From the NCBI RefSeq assembly GCF_011683915.1, contig NZ_JAAQPH010000002.1, positions 360,749 to 424,748 on the forward strand: a stretch of 64,000 nt of DNA. The letters run 5' to 3'. The notes below the pieces were generated by a model. The model was not told where the DNA came from and did no database searches. It saw only the letters and a program-made list of their open reading frames with translations. The stretch comes from Pelagibius litoralis. GTDB lineage: Bacteria; Pseudomonadota; Alphaproteobacteria; Kiloniellales; Kiloniellaceae. The stretch's first letter is position 1; each line of letters begins with the position of its first letter. Below are positions 43,131 to 52,046 of the stretch, one piece after another. Position numbers and translations under genes: made by a program.

Positions 43131-43981
43131 GCAATATCAGCTTGTTGGCCACCGAACCCACCGCCGCGCCCAGTTGATCCGCCGCCACGTCCACCAGGGC
43201 CACGGCCACGTTCCCCACGCTGTCCGCCCCTGTCGCGTGGTCCAACAACACCCTTGGGCCCACTGTAAGTTTTGCGCCCGCGTTTAACGTCCCTGGTCGC
43301 ACCCAAGGCATCACTACCAAGCCCGGTCTGAGTACGATCCTTGTAGTTGTCTACTCGGCTATCAAACGCCCGCGTGCCAAGTTGATCGCCAGAAAGCTCT
43401 GCAAGGGCAGCATCAATAAATCCACGGAAACCACCGCTGGTGCCTGTCGGATCAAAGTCGTCCGCATCGCTGTAGTCGCGGACGATGTCAGCAATGCCGC
43501 CAACGAGGCCGCCAGCAGTGCCAGCAAACGGAATGGGAAGAAGCCCAGCAAGGCTGCCCAGAGTGCTGTACCCACCAAACTCATCAATATCGCCGACAGG
43601 CAGATCGCCGAAGCCTCGGTCAAACGAGTCCAGCCCACCAAAGCCTCGGTCACCGCCCCTTTCAAAGAAAGATTGGAGGGCCTCAATATCCTCTTCCCCC
43701 GACAGCCCAGGCCCCGGCAGCCCGACATCAGCCGCACCGGATGAACCACCACCGGAGGCACCGCCGCCAAGACTCGCCAGAGATTGCGGATTGGGCGCGG
43801 CTGCATCATCAGCACCACCCTGGCCCTCACCAATACCGGAGGGGCCACGACCGCCCTGCCCCGCCTGAATGGCATAGAGCCAGGGAATATCTGCCGTGTC
43901 GGCCTGACCGGAATAAGCGAAGTCGCGCTTCTGCCGGTTCTGGGCCGCATAGGGGTCGCGAAGATCAGCGAGGCTTGGCAT
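43127..43981 (-). CDS. Gly-rich phage structural-region protein
   Basis: This 284-residue protein has Gly/Ser/Ala-rich linkers, a central hydrophobic block (LAGLLPIPFAGTAGGLVGGIADI) and an Arg/Gly-rich C-terminal tail (RGERGRGPGGRGGG). It lies between gp4-like and gp10-like genes. It might be a minor virion protein; no family is recognised. Confidence 0.6.
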   Translation of the reverse strand: MPSLADLRDPYAAQNRQKRDFAYSGQADTADIPWLYAIQAGQGGRGPSGIGEGQGGADDAAAPNPQSLASLGGGASGGGSSGAADVGLPGPGLSGEEDIEALQSFFERGGDRGFGGLDSFDRGFGDLPVGDIDEFGGYSTLGSLAGLLPIPFAGTAGGLVGGIADIVRDYSDADDFDPTGTSGGFRGFIDAALAELSGDQLGTRAFDSRVDNYKDRTQTGLGSDALGATRDVKRGRKTYSGPKGVVGPRDRGGQRGERGRGPGGRGGGSTGRGGGFGGQQADIA

Positions 43982-43983
43982 GG

Positions 43984-44385
43984 TCAGTAATCCGCATCTA
44001 TGTCGTATCCATGGCGTGTCAGCCGGTTTTCCAGGCCCTCATCAGGGCGTAGCTTGCCAATGCGGCGATAGGCCGATTGCAGGGTGAGCATTCCCGCCTT
44101 TGCCTCTACAGCGACCTCAGGCGTGACATTGCCGCTAAATTCCGGCGCAAGCTCGACGGCCAGCATGTAGCGCACTGGCCTGATATGCTCCGGCGGCAGG
44201 GGAATGTCGTCATCAAGCGTGATGTCCTGATAGCCGATATCCGCATTATGAGCCTTCAGCCCATGCAGCATTTCATTCATGCGTTCCAGGCCATCGACCA
44301 TCTGGGAATTGGTTGGCGTTTCCTCGTCCGCAACCACGCGGATAAGCCTGAGGCTGCCCTGGATCAAGCTGCGGGCTGTGGTCAT
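43984..44385 (-). CDS. P22 gp4-like tail accessory factor (head completion)
   Basis: This 133-residue helical protein has RSLIQGSLRLIRVVADEETPTNSQMVDGLERMNEMLHG, the conserved start of the P22 tail accessory family, and a C-terminal RIGKLRPDEGL. gp4 binds below the portal as the first tail adaptor and in P22 also has muralytic activity. Position and size fit. Confidence 0.8.
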   Translation of the reverse strand: MTTARSLIQGSLRLIRVVADEETPTNSQMVDGLERMNEMLHGLKAHNADIGYQDITLDDDIPLPPEHIRPVRYMLAVELAPEFSGNVTPEVAVEAKAGMLTLQSAYRRIGKLRPDEGLENRLTRHGYDIDADY

Positions 44386-44714
44386 GTCGGCAGGTCCCTT
44401 AACAGTCTCACGCGCCCGGATACGAGGTTGTAGACCGCCGTCCCAATGGTGGCCGTGCCCTGGTGATTGTATTCACCCGCCGCCGCGTCCGCCGTCTTGT
44501 CGGGATTGACTGTGATTGTCCAGGCTCCACCGGTGCCACTGGCGACGCTGATGCCATCAGATTCCGTCAGCAGTATTGTGGTGCGGCGCAGATCGGTCAG
44601 GCCCATGCGCCATTGAAGCGCGGCATTGGTCAGATCGACCGGCCCTGAAGCATCCCGCAGTACCCCGGAGAAAGAGAATGTCTGCCCCCGGATGAAATCA
44701 AGGTTGCGGCGCAT
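44382..44714 (-). CDS. phage protein with immunoglobulin-like features
   Basis: This 110-residue beta-rich protein contains LDFIRGQTFSFSGVLRDASGPVDLTNAALQWRM and a C-terminal strand set. Similar small domains occur next to phage decoration or tail proteins. The ATG at 44,714 follows GAGGGCGAG and is preferred to a start at 44,852. The stop overlaps the gp4-like start as ATGA. Confidence 0.6.
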   Translation of the reverse strand: MRRNLDFIRGQTFSFSGVLRDASGPVDLTNAALQWRMGLTDLRRTTILLTESDGISVASGTGGAWTITVNPDKTADAAAGEYNHQGTATIGTAVYNLVSGRVRLLRDLPT

Positions 44715-44913
44715 TCTCGCCCTCAGATACGGCCTTGCGGGGCCTACCGGGCTTGCGTTGACCATTAGCCTTTGAAACGGGCTTCTTCGCTGCCTTCGCC
44801 TTGACCTTGGCGGGGCTGTCAACCCAGCCGTCAGGCAGAACCTCGGCGTCAAAGAGCTTGCTCTCTACTTCGTTGTTGTCGCCCATGCGATACATCCAGG
44901 TTGGGTTGTCCAT
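44698..44913 (-). CDS. small basic phage protein
   Basis: This 71-residue protein has a folded-looking start (WMYRMGDNNEVESKLFDAEVLPDGWVDSPA), common in phage head-region proteins, and a Lys/Arg-rich tail (KANGQRKPGRPRK) resembling an AT-hook. The function is unknown. Confidence 0.6.
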   Translation of the reverse strand: MDNPTWMYRMGDNNEVESKLFDAEVLPDGWVDSPAKVKAKAAKKPVSKANGQRKPGRPRKAVSEGENAPQP

Positions 44914-44920
44914 TGTGTCC

Positions 44921-45217
44921 TCAGGGGTTGATGATGAACGTCACTGCGTCGGAAATCAGTTGCTTGCTGCCATCGGTGTAAGTGGCCCTCACGGACCATT
45001 CGCCAGCCTCATCAACGTTTCCGTCCGCGAACACATACGAGAAGTACTCATTGGCGCTGAAACTGCCGCCAATCGATGCCGGGGCCGTGACGCTGGGATT
45101 GCTTACCGTCAGGGTCGCCCCACTCGGTTTGGTAAAGGTGATGCTCAGCGCCGTATTGCTGGACAGGTCGAAGCCTACGCCATGCCGAAAGATCACCCCA
45201 TATTCGTTCAGATTCAT
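44921..45217 (-). CDS. phage Ig-like beta protein
   Basis: This 98-residue protein is mostly beta strands (NTALSITFTKPSGATLTVSNPSVTAP; GEWSVRATYTDGSKQLISDAVTFII), as in small Ig-like domains of virion proteins. The ATG at 45,217 is preferred because the longer frame overlaps the upstream gene. Confidence 0.6.
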   Translation of the reverse strand: MNLNEYGVIFRHGVGFDLSSNTALSITFTKPSGATLTVSNPSVTAPASIGGSFSANEYFSYVFADGNVDEAGEWSVRATYTDGSKQLISDAVTFIINP

Positions 45218-45218
45218 C

Positions 45219-45494
45219 TCAGCAAAGCTCCGATTCCACTTCCACGGCGGCATCGCTCATGGTGCTGCTTACCTCCACTGCGGTATCTCTCATCAGGGAT
45301 AGCGTTTCCAAGGTGTCCGTCATTGCGGAGGTTGTTTCGACTGCCGCATCACTCATTGCGGAAGACACGGCAACCGCTGTATCGCGCATCAGGGATAGGG
45401 TGTCTTCAAAGCAGGGTGTCGTATCGACAATGAGGCCAACCGGCCAGAAGCGCGCCGCGAAATAGCGCAGCGGAAAGAAACGAGGCGCAAACAT
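45219..45494 (-). CDS. small phage protein with internal duplication
   Basis: This 91-residue protein begins MFAPRFFPLRYFAARFWPVG, a start seen in several phage head-region proteins. It is followed by two copies of a roughly 30-residue unit built on LSLMRDTAV.VSS.MSDAAVE. The duplication is also visible in the DNA (about 45,240-45,310 and 45,335-45,405). The function is unknown. Confidence 0.65.
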   Translation of the reverse strand: MFAPRFFPLRYFAARFWPVGLIVDTTPCFEDTLSLMRDTAVAVSSAMSDAAVETTSAMTDTLETLSLMRDTAVEVSSTMSDAAVEVESELC

Positions 45495-46465
45495 CAGGTA
45501 GCGTCCAGGGTCACGGCTGAGCGATTGCCGTTCGCGTCAACCGTGGCTGTGATTCTATCCTTGCTGTCGCCAACATCTCGGATGGCGATGCTTGTCGTGG
45601 CTGCACCGGAGAGCTTACCAGCGGCGGAAGACAGTTGAATGCGTTGCGCCTGACGCAGCGTCACACCAGTCTCAATCCCGTTCGCCAGATCGAGCAAGGC
45701 CGCCGCAATGGCATTTGCTGTGGCACTGGATATCACTACGCCGTCTGTACCGGTATCCGCCAGGATTGCGGCAATCTCCGTGGCTATTTCACCAAAGCTG
45801 CCAGCCGTTACATGGCCGGATTGCGCCTCATCCCAAACCGCATCAGCGATGGCCGCAGCCGTTGGATCATTCAGTCCCGTTATCTGCGCCGGGATGGTCG
45901 TGCCCGTATCCACAAGAATTGCGTCAACGTTCGTATCCACAGCGGCCAGGGCAGCCGCCGTAGCCAGCCCGCTCTGTATCTCGGATACCGCGTCACCAGC
46001 AAGCTCGCTCGCGCCGATGGAGTTGGCGGCAATCTTGTTGGCGGTGATGGCGGCAGTATTGATGGACGACTCGGTAATCGCGTTCGCTGCGATGGACTGT
46101 ACGGCAGAATTTCCGTTGCCACTTGATACCGTCAGCGTCTCCCCCGCCGTGATCTTGGGCCGGTAAAGCTCGATTGTCCGCGTTACGGGGGCCATGCCCG
46201 CATGCGTGATGTGAAACACCATCTCTTCCGAATCGTTACCCGAGGCAATACTCATATCCTCGTCAAGCAGAAGCTCGTACACACCCGGCATGTTGGTAGC
46301 GTCTGTTTCATTCACCGTCGGCGTCGTCATGGCGGCAGCCGCAGCACCATTGCGCGACCGATAGACCGTGAAGGAGCTGAGGGCGGTTTCGCGCGTCTTC
46401 AAATCCGTAGCATCCACCGCCACGAAGTAGATAAATTGATCCGTAACGCCGCTTGGGATTCTCAT
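45494..46465 (-). CDS. phage structural protein
   Basis: This 323-residue protein has an N-terminal beta domain (GVTDQFIYFVAVDATDLKTRETALSSFTVYRS) and a long Ala/Thr/Ile-rich helical region (AIADAVWDEAQSGHVTAGSFG, a motif recurrent in phage virion proteins). It is one of several genes between coat and gp4-like that P22 lacks. It is probably a decoration or tail component. Confidence 0.65.
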   Translation of the reverse strand: MRIPSGVTDQFIYFVAVDATDLKTRETALSSFTVYRSRNGAAAAAMTTPTVNETDATNMPGVYELLLDEDMSIASGNDSEEMVFHITHAGMAPVTRTIELYRPKITAGETLTVSSGNGNSAVQSIAANAITESSINTAAITANKIAANSIGASELAGDAVSEIQSGLATAAALAAVDTNVDAILVDTGTTIPAQITGLNDPTAAAIADAVWDEAQSGHVTAGSFGEIATEIAAILADTGTDGVVISSATANAIAAALLDLANGIETGVTLRQAQRIQLSSAAGKLSGAATTSIAIRDVGDSKDRITATVDANGNRSAVTLDAT

Positions 46466-47226
46466 GCGATGTATCCATCGTCAATGGTGTGCATAGCGCG
46501 CGACAGTCCTACGTTACCTTGTTCGATTTGATGAGTGCCTTGGGGCAGAACATCGGCACCCGCAGCCGCAGCGGGTCGGACGGCAAGGGTCTGAACCACA
46601 AAGCCCTCATTTGCAGCCAAGGTGAAGGAGCTGGGGTCTTGGGTAGAGGAATTCAGCTCGCGCCGGGCGGTGCCAACAGAACATCCATTGTCTGTACCGC
46701 CGCCACTGATGACGCTTGTCAGGTTGCTATAGTTCGTTGGCGCTCCGGTCCAAGCAACATCATCATCACCAGCGCCGCCGCCCGTGATCCAGAGTGTATC
46801 CTCGGCACCCCACGAAGGACTAAGGCTCGGTGGATTCGGAGCGGTTCCGCCAGATGTCACTGCGGAGGCGGCCACCTCAACCCCGGATATGGAACCAAAC
46901 CAGTCCGTAACTCGATACGTCTGAGCAGCCGCAGTTGCAGCTACGCTGGTGGCGAAGTTTACAGTTCCGCCGCCCTCCGTCCCATCAGCAACCTTGGCGT
47001 ACCAAGCGGCGAAGATCTGGTTGATCCCAGTGATCGTATGGCTGGCACTGTCAAGAAGCGTCCAGCCTGCCGGTGTGGTGATGCTGTCGGACGACGTCAT
47101 ATAGGGAGCGAAGCACGTTATCAGCAGGTCGCCGGAATTGACTGTTCCCGGCATAGACACATTGTGCGTAGTCGTATCGGTGCCGAAAGCCGAAGTCGTG
47201 GGATTCGATGTGCTTGGAAACGCCAT
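46462..47226 (-). CDS. phage structural/decoration protein
   Basis: This 254-residue beta-rich protein (GDLLITCFAPYMTSSDSITTPAGWTLLDS; INQIFAAWYAKVADGTEGGGTVNF) resembles the lectin- or Ig-like virion proteins found beside phage coat genes. It overlaps the next gene as ATGA. It has no catalytic motif. Confidence 0.65.
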   Translation of the reverse strand: MAFPSTSNPTTSAFGTDTTTHNVSMPGTVNSGDLLITCFAPYMTSSDSITTPAGWTLLDSASHTITGINQIFAAWYAKVADGTEGGGTVNFATSVAATAAAQTYRVTDWFGSISGVEVAASAVTSGGTAPNPPSLSPSWGAEDTLWITGGGAGDDDVAWTGAPTNYSNLTSVISGGGTDNGCSVGTARRELNSSTQDPSSFTLAANEGFVVQTLAVRPAAAAGADVLPQGTHQIEQGNVGLSRAMHTIDDGYIA

Positions 47227-47396
47227 TCAACAATTCGCCACGCTCAGAATTACAGACAAACCACCCTTTCCTCTTGCGGAACCCCAGGCCTTAGCAAAGG
47301 AAAGGCTGTTCACGACTACACCAGGAATTGTTAACCCTCTCACGCATGTAGAGAATAGGACTTGAAATCAGCAACCTGTGGGCACACACTCAAGAG

Positions 47397-47624
47397 ATGA
47401 ACAAACGCCCCACGACAGCACCGCCCGCTCCCGGCGGCCAAGCCTTGACCGCAGACGAAAAGCTGCGCTGCGCTGTCATCGACGCCCTGTGGCCTGTCCT
47501 CATTGATTTCGGGTTTCCAGGCGGGCAGGCAGGCACATTGGCTTTAGCTGACCGTATCGCCAAAGAGGTCTGCGAGGCCCGTACAGCCACTGAAGACAGC
47601 GGCGAAAGTAAAGTTCGGCCCTAA
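47397..47624 (+). CDS. possible small plus-strand phage protein
   Basis: This 75-residue frame has a plausible helical core (ADEKLRCAVIDALWPVLIDFGFPGGQAGTLALADRIAKEV). AAGAG precedes the ATG. It lies opposite to the structural operon in a 490-base gap between the coat gene and the next structural gene. An imperfect hairpin follows at 47,667-47,702. Small phage homologues with this helical pattern are plausible, but I do not recognise the family. Confidence 0.5.
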   Translation: MNKRPTTAPPAPGGQALTADEKLRCAVIDALWPVLIDFGFPGGQAGTLALADRIAKEVCEARTATEDSGESKVRP

Positions 47625-47712
47625 GCAGTTTCCTTCTCAGCCAACGGGCACCAAGCCCTCAAAGGAACACCCCAGCCCCGGAGTTACCCAGGGCCAGGGT
47701 GTAACAGTCCTA

Positions 47713-48936
47713 TCAGGCCGTACCGCTCGCGCGGGCAGCCAGATCGGGATACAACGACTTGATGCCATAGAGAACATCAATGCGGATGATGTCTTCATCG
47801 TCATCAATGTTGAAATCCTTCACGACACGCAGAGACGTGTTTTCATGCGTCTCACGCGCCTTGAAGGCCGCACCATCAGGCAGTTCCAGCGGGCACATGA
47901 CGAGCCCGAACGCATTCTTGTGGAACACAAGGTTCTGCCTGTAGCTGGAACCACCAGTCCCCAGCACCGTAATGGCCGCGTTGTCGGCAGGAGCCGCCGT
48001 CACGGTCTGATACGGGCCGGAGGTGATGATCGCCGGGCTGATGGTCAGCGTCGCCGGGCCGGTGGTCGTACCGGAATCGGCATCCGCCAGCACAGTGAAC
48101 TGCTGCAAGAAGCCATTGTCTGCCTTGCTCACCGGATTGACCGCGTTGACACCGGCGATGGTGAACACGTCACCCGCCCGCAGAATGCCTGAGGTCGAGT
48201 TTGTCCAGCCATCCGTCACAAGAGACTGACTGTTGGTGGTCTTCGCCGTCGCGTAGGTGACATTCTGCGCTCCGCCATTGACCAGCGGCGTACCCGTGGC
48301 CACACCAACAACATGAGCCCGGACGTTCTGGTCCATGCTCGTTTCCACACCACCAATGTTGCCCAACGAACCCTTGGTATAGGCAGAGCCCACGAGGTTG
48401 TTGTTCAACAGAGCGGTCTGGCTGCCGATCAGGCCCCAGTGATCAGCCGGAGCCATGACGGCACAGCGCATATCCTGCGGTACCGCCATTTCGTCCAGCC
48501 GTTCGGGAGCTTTGGCGAAATCAGCGAAGGAATTGATCGTCTGACCGGGCGTTCCAACCCAATTCCACACGTCCGTATAGAGCGTGCAGAGATCATAATC
48601 GATCTGGTTGGCCAGCGCGATGGCTGCCGGGGTAATGTAACGACGGCTGTACTCTTCCACCGTCAGGGTGAGATCCTGGGTCGTGAACTTCCAGGAAACA
48701 TGCTTGCGCTTGTTGATGACAAAGGGGGTGTTCGCCTCCTCGACATCCTGATTGACGCGGGTAGCGCCGTCAGAAGCAACGAACTTGACGGGACGGCGAA
48801 CATTCACCGTATCGCCAACCTTGACGAACTCTTTCTTGTAATCGCGGTGAACCTTGTTCGCCATGACAAGGTTGTTGCGAAGTTGCATCAACGCCTCTTT
48901 CGCGATGATGGTAGGCGTAATTAGGGCGTTTGCCAT
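47713..48936 (-). CDS. major capsid protein, P22 coat (gp5) family
   Basis: This 407-residue protein begins MANALITPTIIAKEALMQLRNNLVMANKVHRDY and contains VGDTVNVRRPVKF, the characteristic start of P22-type coat proteins with the HK97 fold. A C-terminal KSLYPDLAAR is also family-like. The ATG at 48,936 has GGAG seven bases upstream; an in-frame ATG at 48,948 is an alternative. The preceding gene is scaffold-like, as in P22. Confidence 0.9.
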   Translation of the reverse strand: MANALITPTIIAKEALMQLRNNLVMANKVHRDYKKEFVKVGDTVNVRRPVKFVASDGATRVNQDVEEANTPFVINKRKHVSWKFTTQDLTLTVEEYSRRYITPAAIALANQIDYDLCTLYTDVWNWVGTPGQTINSFADFAKAPERLDEMAVPQDMRCAVMAPADHWGLIGSQTALLNNNLVGSAYTKGSLGNIGGVETSMDQNVRAHVVGVATGTPLVNGGAQNVTYATAKTTNSQSLVTDGWTNSTSGILRAGDVFTIAGVNAVNPVSKADNGFLQQFTVLADADSGTTTGPATLTISPAIITSGPYQTVTAAPADNAAITVLGTGGSSYRQNLVFHKNAFGLVMCPLELPDGAAFKARETHENTSLRVVKDFNIDDDEDIIRIDVLYGIKSLYPDLAARASGTA

Positions 48937-49023
48937 TAGAAGCTCCATCAGGCCGCCTCAATGGGCGGCACAGGGATAGGCGACGTCTCACGACGTGGCC
49001 GAATGGATGACAAACCACGGCTG

Positions 49024-49980
49024 TCAGGAGGCTTTCTTGTTCCTCCATGCCTCGTACTCGGCCTGGGTCATTTTGGCCGGGTCTTTCTCGGGCTTGCCGC
49101 CACCCTTCAATGTCTTGGGCGGGGGCGGTGCCGTGGTCGATTTCTTAGGGGGCTTGGCAGTGAGCTTGGCTTCAAGCTTGCCGATTTCCCTGACTTGGGC
49201 GTAAGCGTCCATGCGCGTAATCCGGGCCGCTTCGTCAGGATGACTACCGAGATAGTATTGAACCTTCGGGCCGTGTTCCGATCCCAGGATTGCGTTATGC
49301 ATTTCCGGGGTGATCATCACATCATCGGCAAAGGCTACTTCGTCGAAGTCCTCATACTCCACACGGGCCTTATCAACCCGCCCCATATGAGCGGCCATTG
49401 CAGCATCATGGCTGCGCTTGGCCTGCTTCTCCTGGAAGCTGTTCCTTTCCCGCTCGATAACCTCTTGGGCTTTCCTTTCGGCTACCCATTCGGCCTTGGC
49501 ATCGAGGAACTGACTATAGTCGGTAAAGTCTTCCTGCTTCGGAAAGTCTGCCGGAGTGGTATCAGAACGCTGCTGTCCTGGGTCTGCGGGGCCTGGGCCG
49601 CCTTGCTTCTCCGCCAGCGCGTAAACCATCCCTTTCAGCGCGTCGATTTCAGCTTGTGCCTTGATAAGCTGTCGCTGGGCTTTGCCTGGACGATTGCGTT
49701 TAGGCTTCTCCTCGGGTTCATCCTCGACAGCCGGTTCATCACCGTCGCTGCCTTCGGACTCTTCCTCGGCGTCCGCCTTGGGCTCGTCTTCGGCCTTCTC
49801 AGCCGGTGCGTCTTCGGTCTTGTCCTCCCCCTCGGGGGTTTCGGTAACTGGGGCGGCCTCTTCTTCCAGCGCGGGAATCGGCTCCTCGGTTACAGACTCG
49901 CTAACGGCTCCGGTATTTTCTTCACTCACGTTCTTTCCTTTCGGGTAACTGGGTTCAGTCTTCCGTGGGCTCTCGCCCAT
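49024..49980 (-). CDS. scaffolding protein (P22 gp8-like)
   Basis: This 318-residue protein has a very acidic, Glu/Pro-rich N-terminal half (PALEEEAAPVTETPEGEDKT), a coiled-coil middle and a basic C-terminal end (MTQAEYEAWRNKKAS) that would bind coat. Size, composition and place between portal and coat match P22 scaffold. The ATG overlaps the portal stop as TAATG. A GTG at 49,929 with AAAGGAAAG upstream is an alternative start. Confidence 0.82.
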   Translation of the reverse strand: MGESPRKTEPSYPKGKNVSEENTGAVSESVTEEPIPALEEEAAPVTETPEGEDKTEDAPAEKAEDEPKADAEEESEGSDGDEPAVEDEPEEKPKRNRPGKAQRQLIKAQAEIDALKGMVYALAEKQGGPGPADPGQQRSDTTPADFPKQEDFTDYSQFLDAKAEWVAERKAQEVIERERNSFQEKQAKRSHDAAMAAHMGRVDKARVEYEDFDEVAFADDVMITPEMHNAILGSEHGPKVQYYLGSHPDEAARITRMDAYAQVREIGKLEAKLTAKPPKKSTTAPPPPKTLKGGGKPEKDPAKMTQAEYEAWRNKKAS

Positions 49981-52046
49981 TAAAAAACCGCCCTCGGGGG
50001 CGGCTGTTCTTGTGTCGGCTGTGGGGCTGCGGTAGGCGGTGGTTGCGCACCCAAACTGCCCGTTAGAATCTGATTCACGTAGCTCTCGACAATGCGTTGC
50101 AACGTGCCATTGGTAAGGGCCAGTTCCACAGCGGCCTGGGCACTCTCAAGCTGCACGCCTTCTGTCTCAGCCTCCGTCTTGGCAATGCCCGCCTCGGCCT
50201 GCGCCGCGTCAGTCTGAGCCTTGATTTCCTCCGGGCTTGGCGGTGGCGGCGCAGGAGGCTGATCGCCTTTGTCCTCGTCAGGCTCCTCAATACCCTGAGC
50301 GACAGCCATCTTGCGGAATGTCTCGGCAATATCGTCCGCCTCAGGCCAGTCCAGGTTCTTCACCAGCTTATGCATAACCATCTGGGCCGCCTGAGGCATG
50401 GTCTGCATGAATTGCAGGATGCTGTCCGCCGCCTCCTGGCGCTTGGTGGAGAAGCTTGGGCCGGTCTGCACGGCAACGTCATACTTGCCAACAGACAGAT
50501 CATTAATCATCTTGCCGGTCATGGGATCGAAGCGGTTGATTGTAACCAGATCCTCGCTGTCATCCTCGCCCAGCACTCGGATAACGCGCTCGCTGTCGTA
50601 AATCCTGGGAATCAGATCCACAAGGATCTTGCCCGTGTGGGCAATCGAAATGGCTAGATTGTCGATGTAAACGAAAGTCCCGACATCGCCCTGCCGCTCC
50701 CTGGCAAGAATGGCCTTGCCGCTCGTCTCATTGGACTCCTGCCCCAGGCTGGACGGGTAGATGCCCGATACCGCGCTCATATCATCAGCGGATATCTGGG
50801 CATCCTGCACCAGGGCAGCGGGCACCTGGGCAGCAGGCTGCCGCTGCGGCGGCCCACCAGCAGCAGGATCGGGATTATATGGCAGATAGGCGTGGTTTTC
50901 CGTATTCGCCGTGTCCCAAACGTCCTCGAAACCCTCGATCTGCTTGATACTGGCCACAAACGGCGATTTAGGGGCCAGGGAGATCGTTTCCACTGCCGCG
51001 CTGCGGTCATAGTTGTAAAGCCGCTGTGGGTCCTTCAGGAAGCGCACAAGGCCGTGGCGCACCACACGATCCGCAACGTTCACTTCCTCGCCCAGCACCG
51101 GCACAATCGGGATGTACCGCCCCGGCCAGATATAGGGCTCCTCCAGGGATTCAGCGCCGTTCACGAAATGCTGTTCAATCTGCATGGAATCGACATCACG
51201 AAACCGGATCGGCACTGAGGGCTCGCCCGCCTCGGCTGCCATTGCATCCTGCAACAACTGCATCTGCGCCAACTCTGGCTCTGTCAGGGCCGTAACGTCC
51301 CGAATGCTCCCGTCAGGCAGGGCCGCCAGCTTCTTCTTGACCGGCTTCTTGCACCAGTATTCCGCCACGATGATCTGTTCACCGTCGCGCCAGTCGTTTA
51401 CCCAATCCTCCGGCTGATCGATCTCGAAGTCCGTCAGGCTGGCATTGGGCCAACGTTGCTTGAAATCCTCAATCGCATAGGGCTGAAGCACAAAGCAGTA
51501 CTTGGCATCCTCGCGTGTCGGCTCCTGACTATCCGGGTCCCACACCACCGCGAAGGGATTGCGGATGCGCCTGATTCGAATGTCCTGTTCGAAGGAATCA
51601 TCATCAGCGTATTCGGTCACAACCCGCCAAGCGCCCTGCCCACAGGTTGCCATGTTGTCAGCCCCCGTCACATAGACGCTGCTGGCCATGGACTGCTGCT
51701 CGATGTTGCGGATCAGGCCGGTGAACAGTTCCGCCGTGTCTTTGTCGGCCCCATCATCGACAGGCCGGACCTTGATCGCGGGTTTATTCAGCCGGATATC
51801 GCCCGTAACCTGCCGGGTATACTGCGGAATGCGGTTGATGGTCAGAATCGGACGGCGCTGCTCCAGACGGTCGCGCTTGACCTCCTCTGCCCATTGTTCA
51901 CCCGCACGGAACCGCAGATCGTCCAGGCACTCCTCACGGTTCTCCCGCTCATAGTCAATGGCGCGCTCATAGTTCTTGCGCACCGTCTTGATAAAAGTGT
52001 CCTCGCCCGCCCCTTCCTTCTCGGTTGTTTTGCTCTCGTAGGCCAT
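49980..52046 (-). CDS. portal protein (P22 gp1-like)
   Basis: This 688-residue protein has the P22-type portal core: DLRFRAGEQWAEEVKRDRLEQRRPILTINRIPQYTRQVTGD and MATCGQGAWRVVTEY. A Gln/Ala-rich helical barrel region is at the C-terminus (QAEAGIAKTEAETEG). It forms the dodecameric DNA channel. The ATG at 52,046 overlaps the TerL stop as TAATG, so translation is coupled. Length is close to P22 gp1 (725). Confidence 0.9.
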   Translation of the reverse strand: MAYESKTTEKEGAGEDTFIKTVRKNYERAIDYERENREECLDDLRFRAGEQWAEEVKRDRLEQRRPILTINRIPQYTRQVTGDIRLNKPAIKVRPVDDGADKDTAELFTGLIRNIEQQSMASSVYVTGADNMATCGQGAWRVVTEYADDDSFEQDIRIRRIRNPFAVVWDPDSQEPTREDAKYCFVLQPYAIEDFKQRWPNASLTDFEIDQPEDWVNDWRDGEQIIVAEYWCKKPVKKKLAALPDGSIRDVTALTEPELAQMQLLQDAMAAEAGEPSVPIRFRDVDSMQIEQHFVNGAESLEEPYIWPGRYIPIVPVLGEEVNVADRVVRHGLVRFLKDPQRLYNYDRSAAVETISLAPKSPFVASIKQIEGFEDVWDTANTENHAYLPYNPDPAAGGPPQRQPAAQVPAALVQDAQISADDMSAVSGIYPSSLGQESNETSGKAILARERQGDVGTFVYIDNLAISIAHTGKILVDLIPRIYDSERVIRVLGEDDSEDLVTINRFDPMTGKMINDLSVGKYDVAVQTGPSFSTKRQEAADSILQFMQTMPQAAQMVMHKLVKNLDWPEADDIAETFRKMAVAQGIEEPDEDKGDQPPAPPPPSPEEIKAQTDAAQAEAGIAKTEAETEGVQLESAQAAVELALTNGTLQRIVESYVNQILTGSLGAQPPPTAAPQPTQEQPPPRAVF

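Noticed and set aside
46453..47334. 293-residue plus-strand frame
   Set aside because: It is antisense to a plausible structural gene, Arg/Ser/Cys-rich and without a ribosome site.
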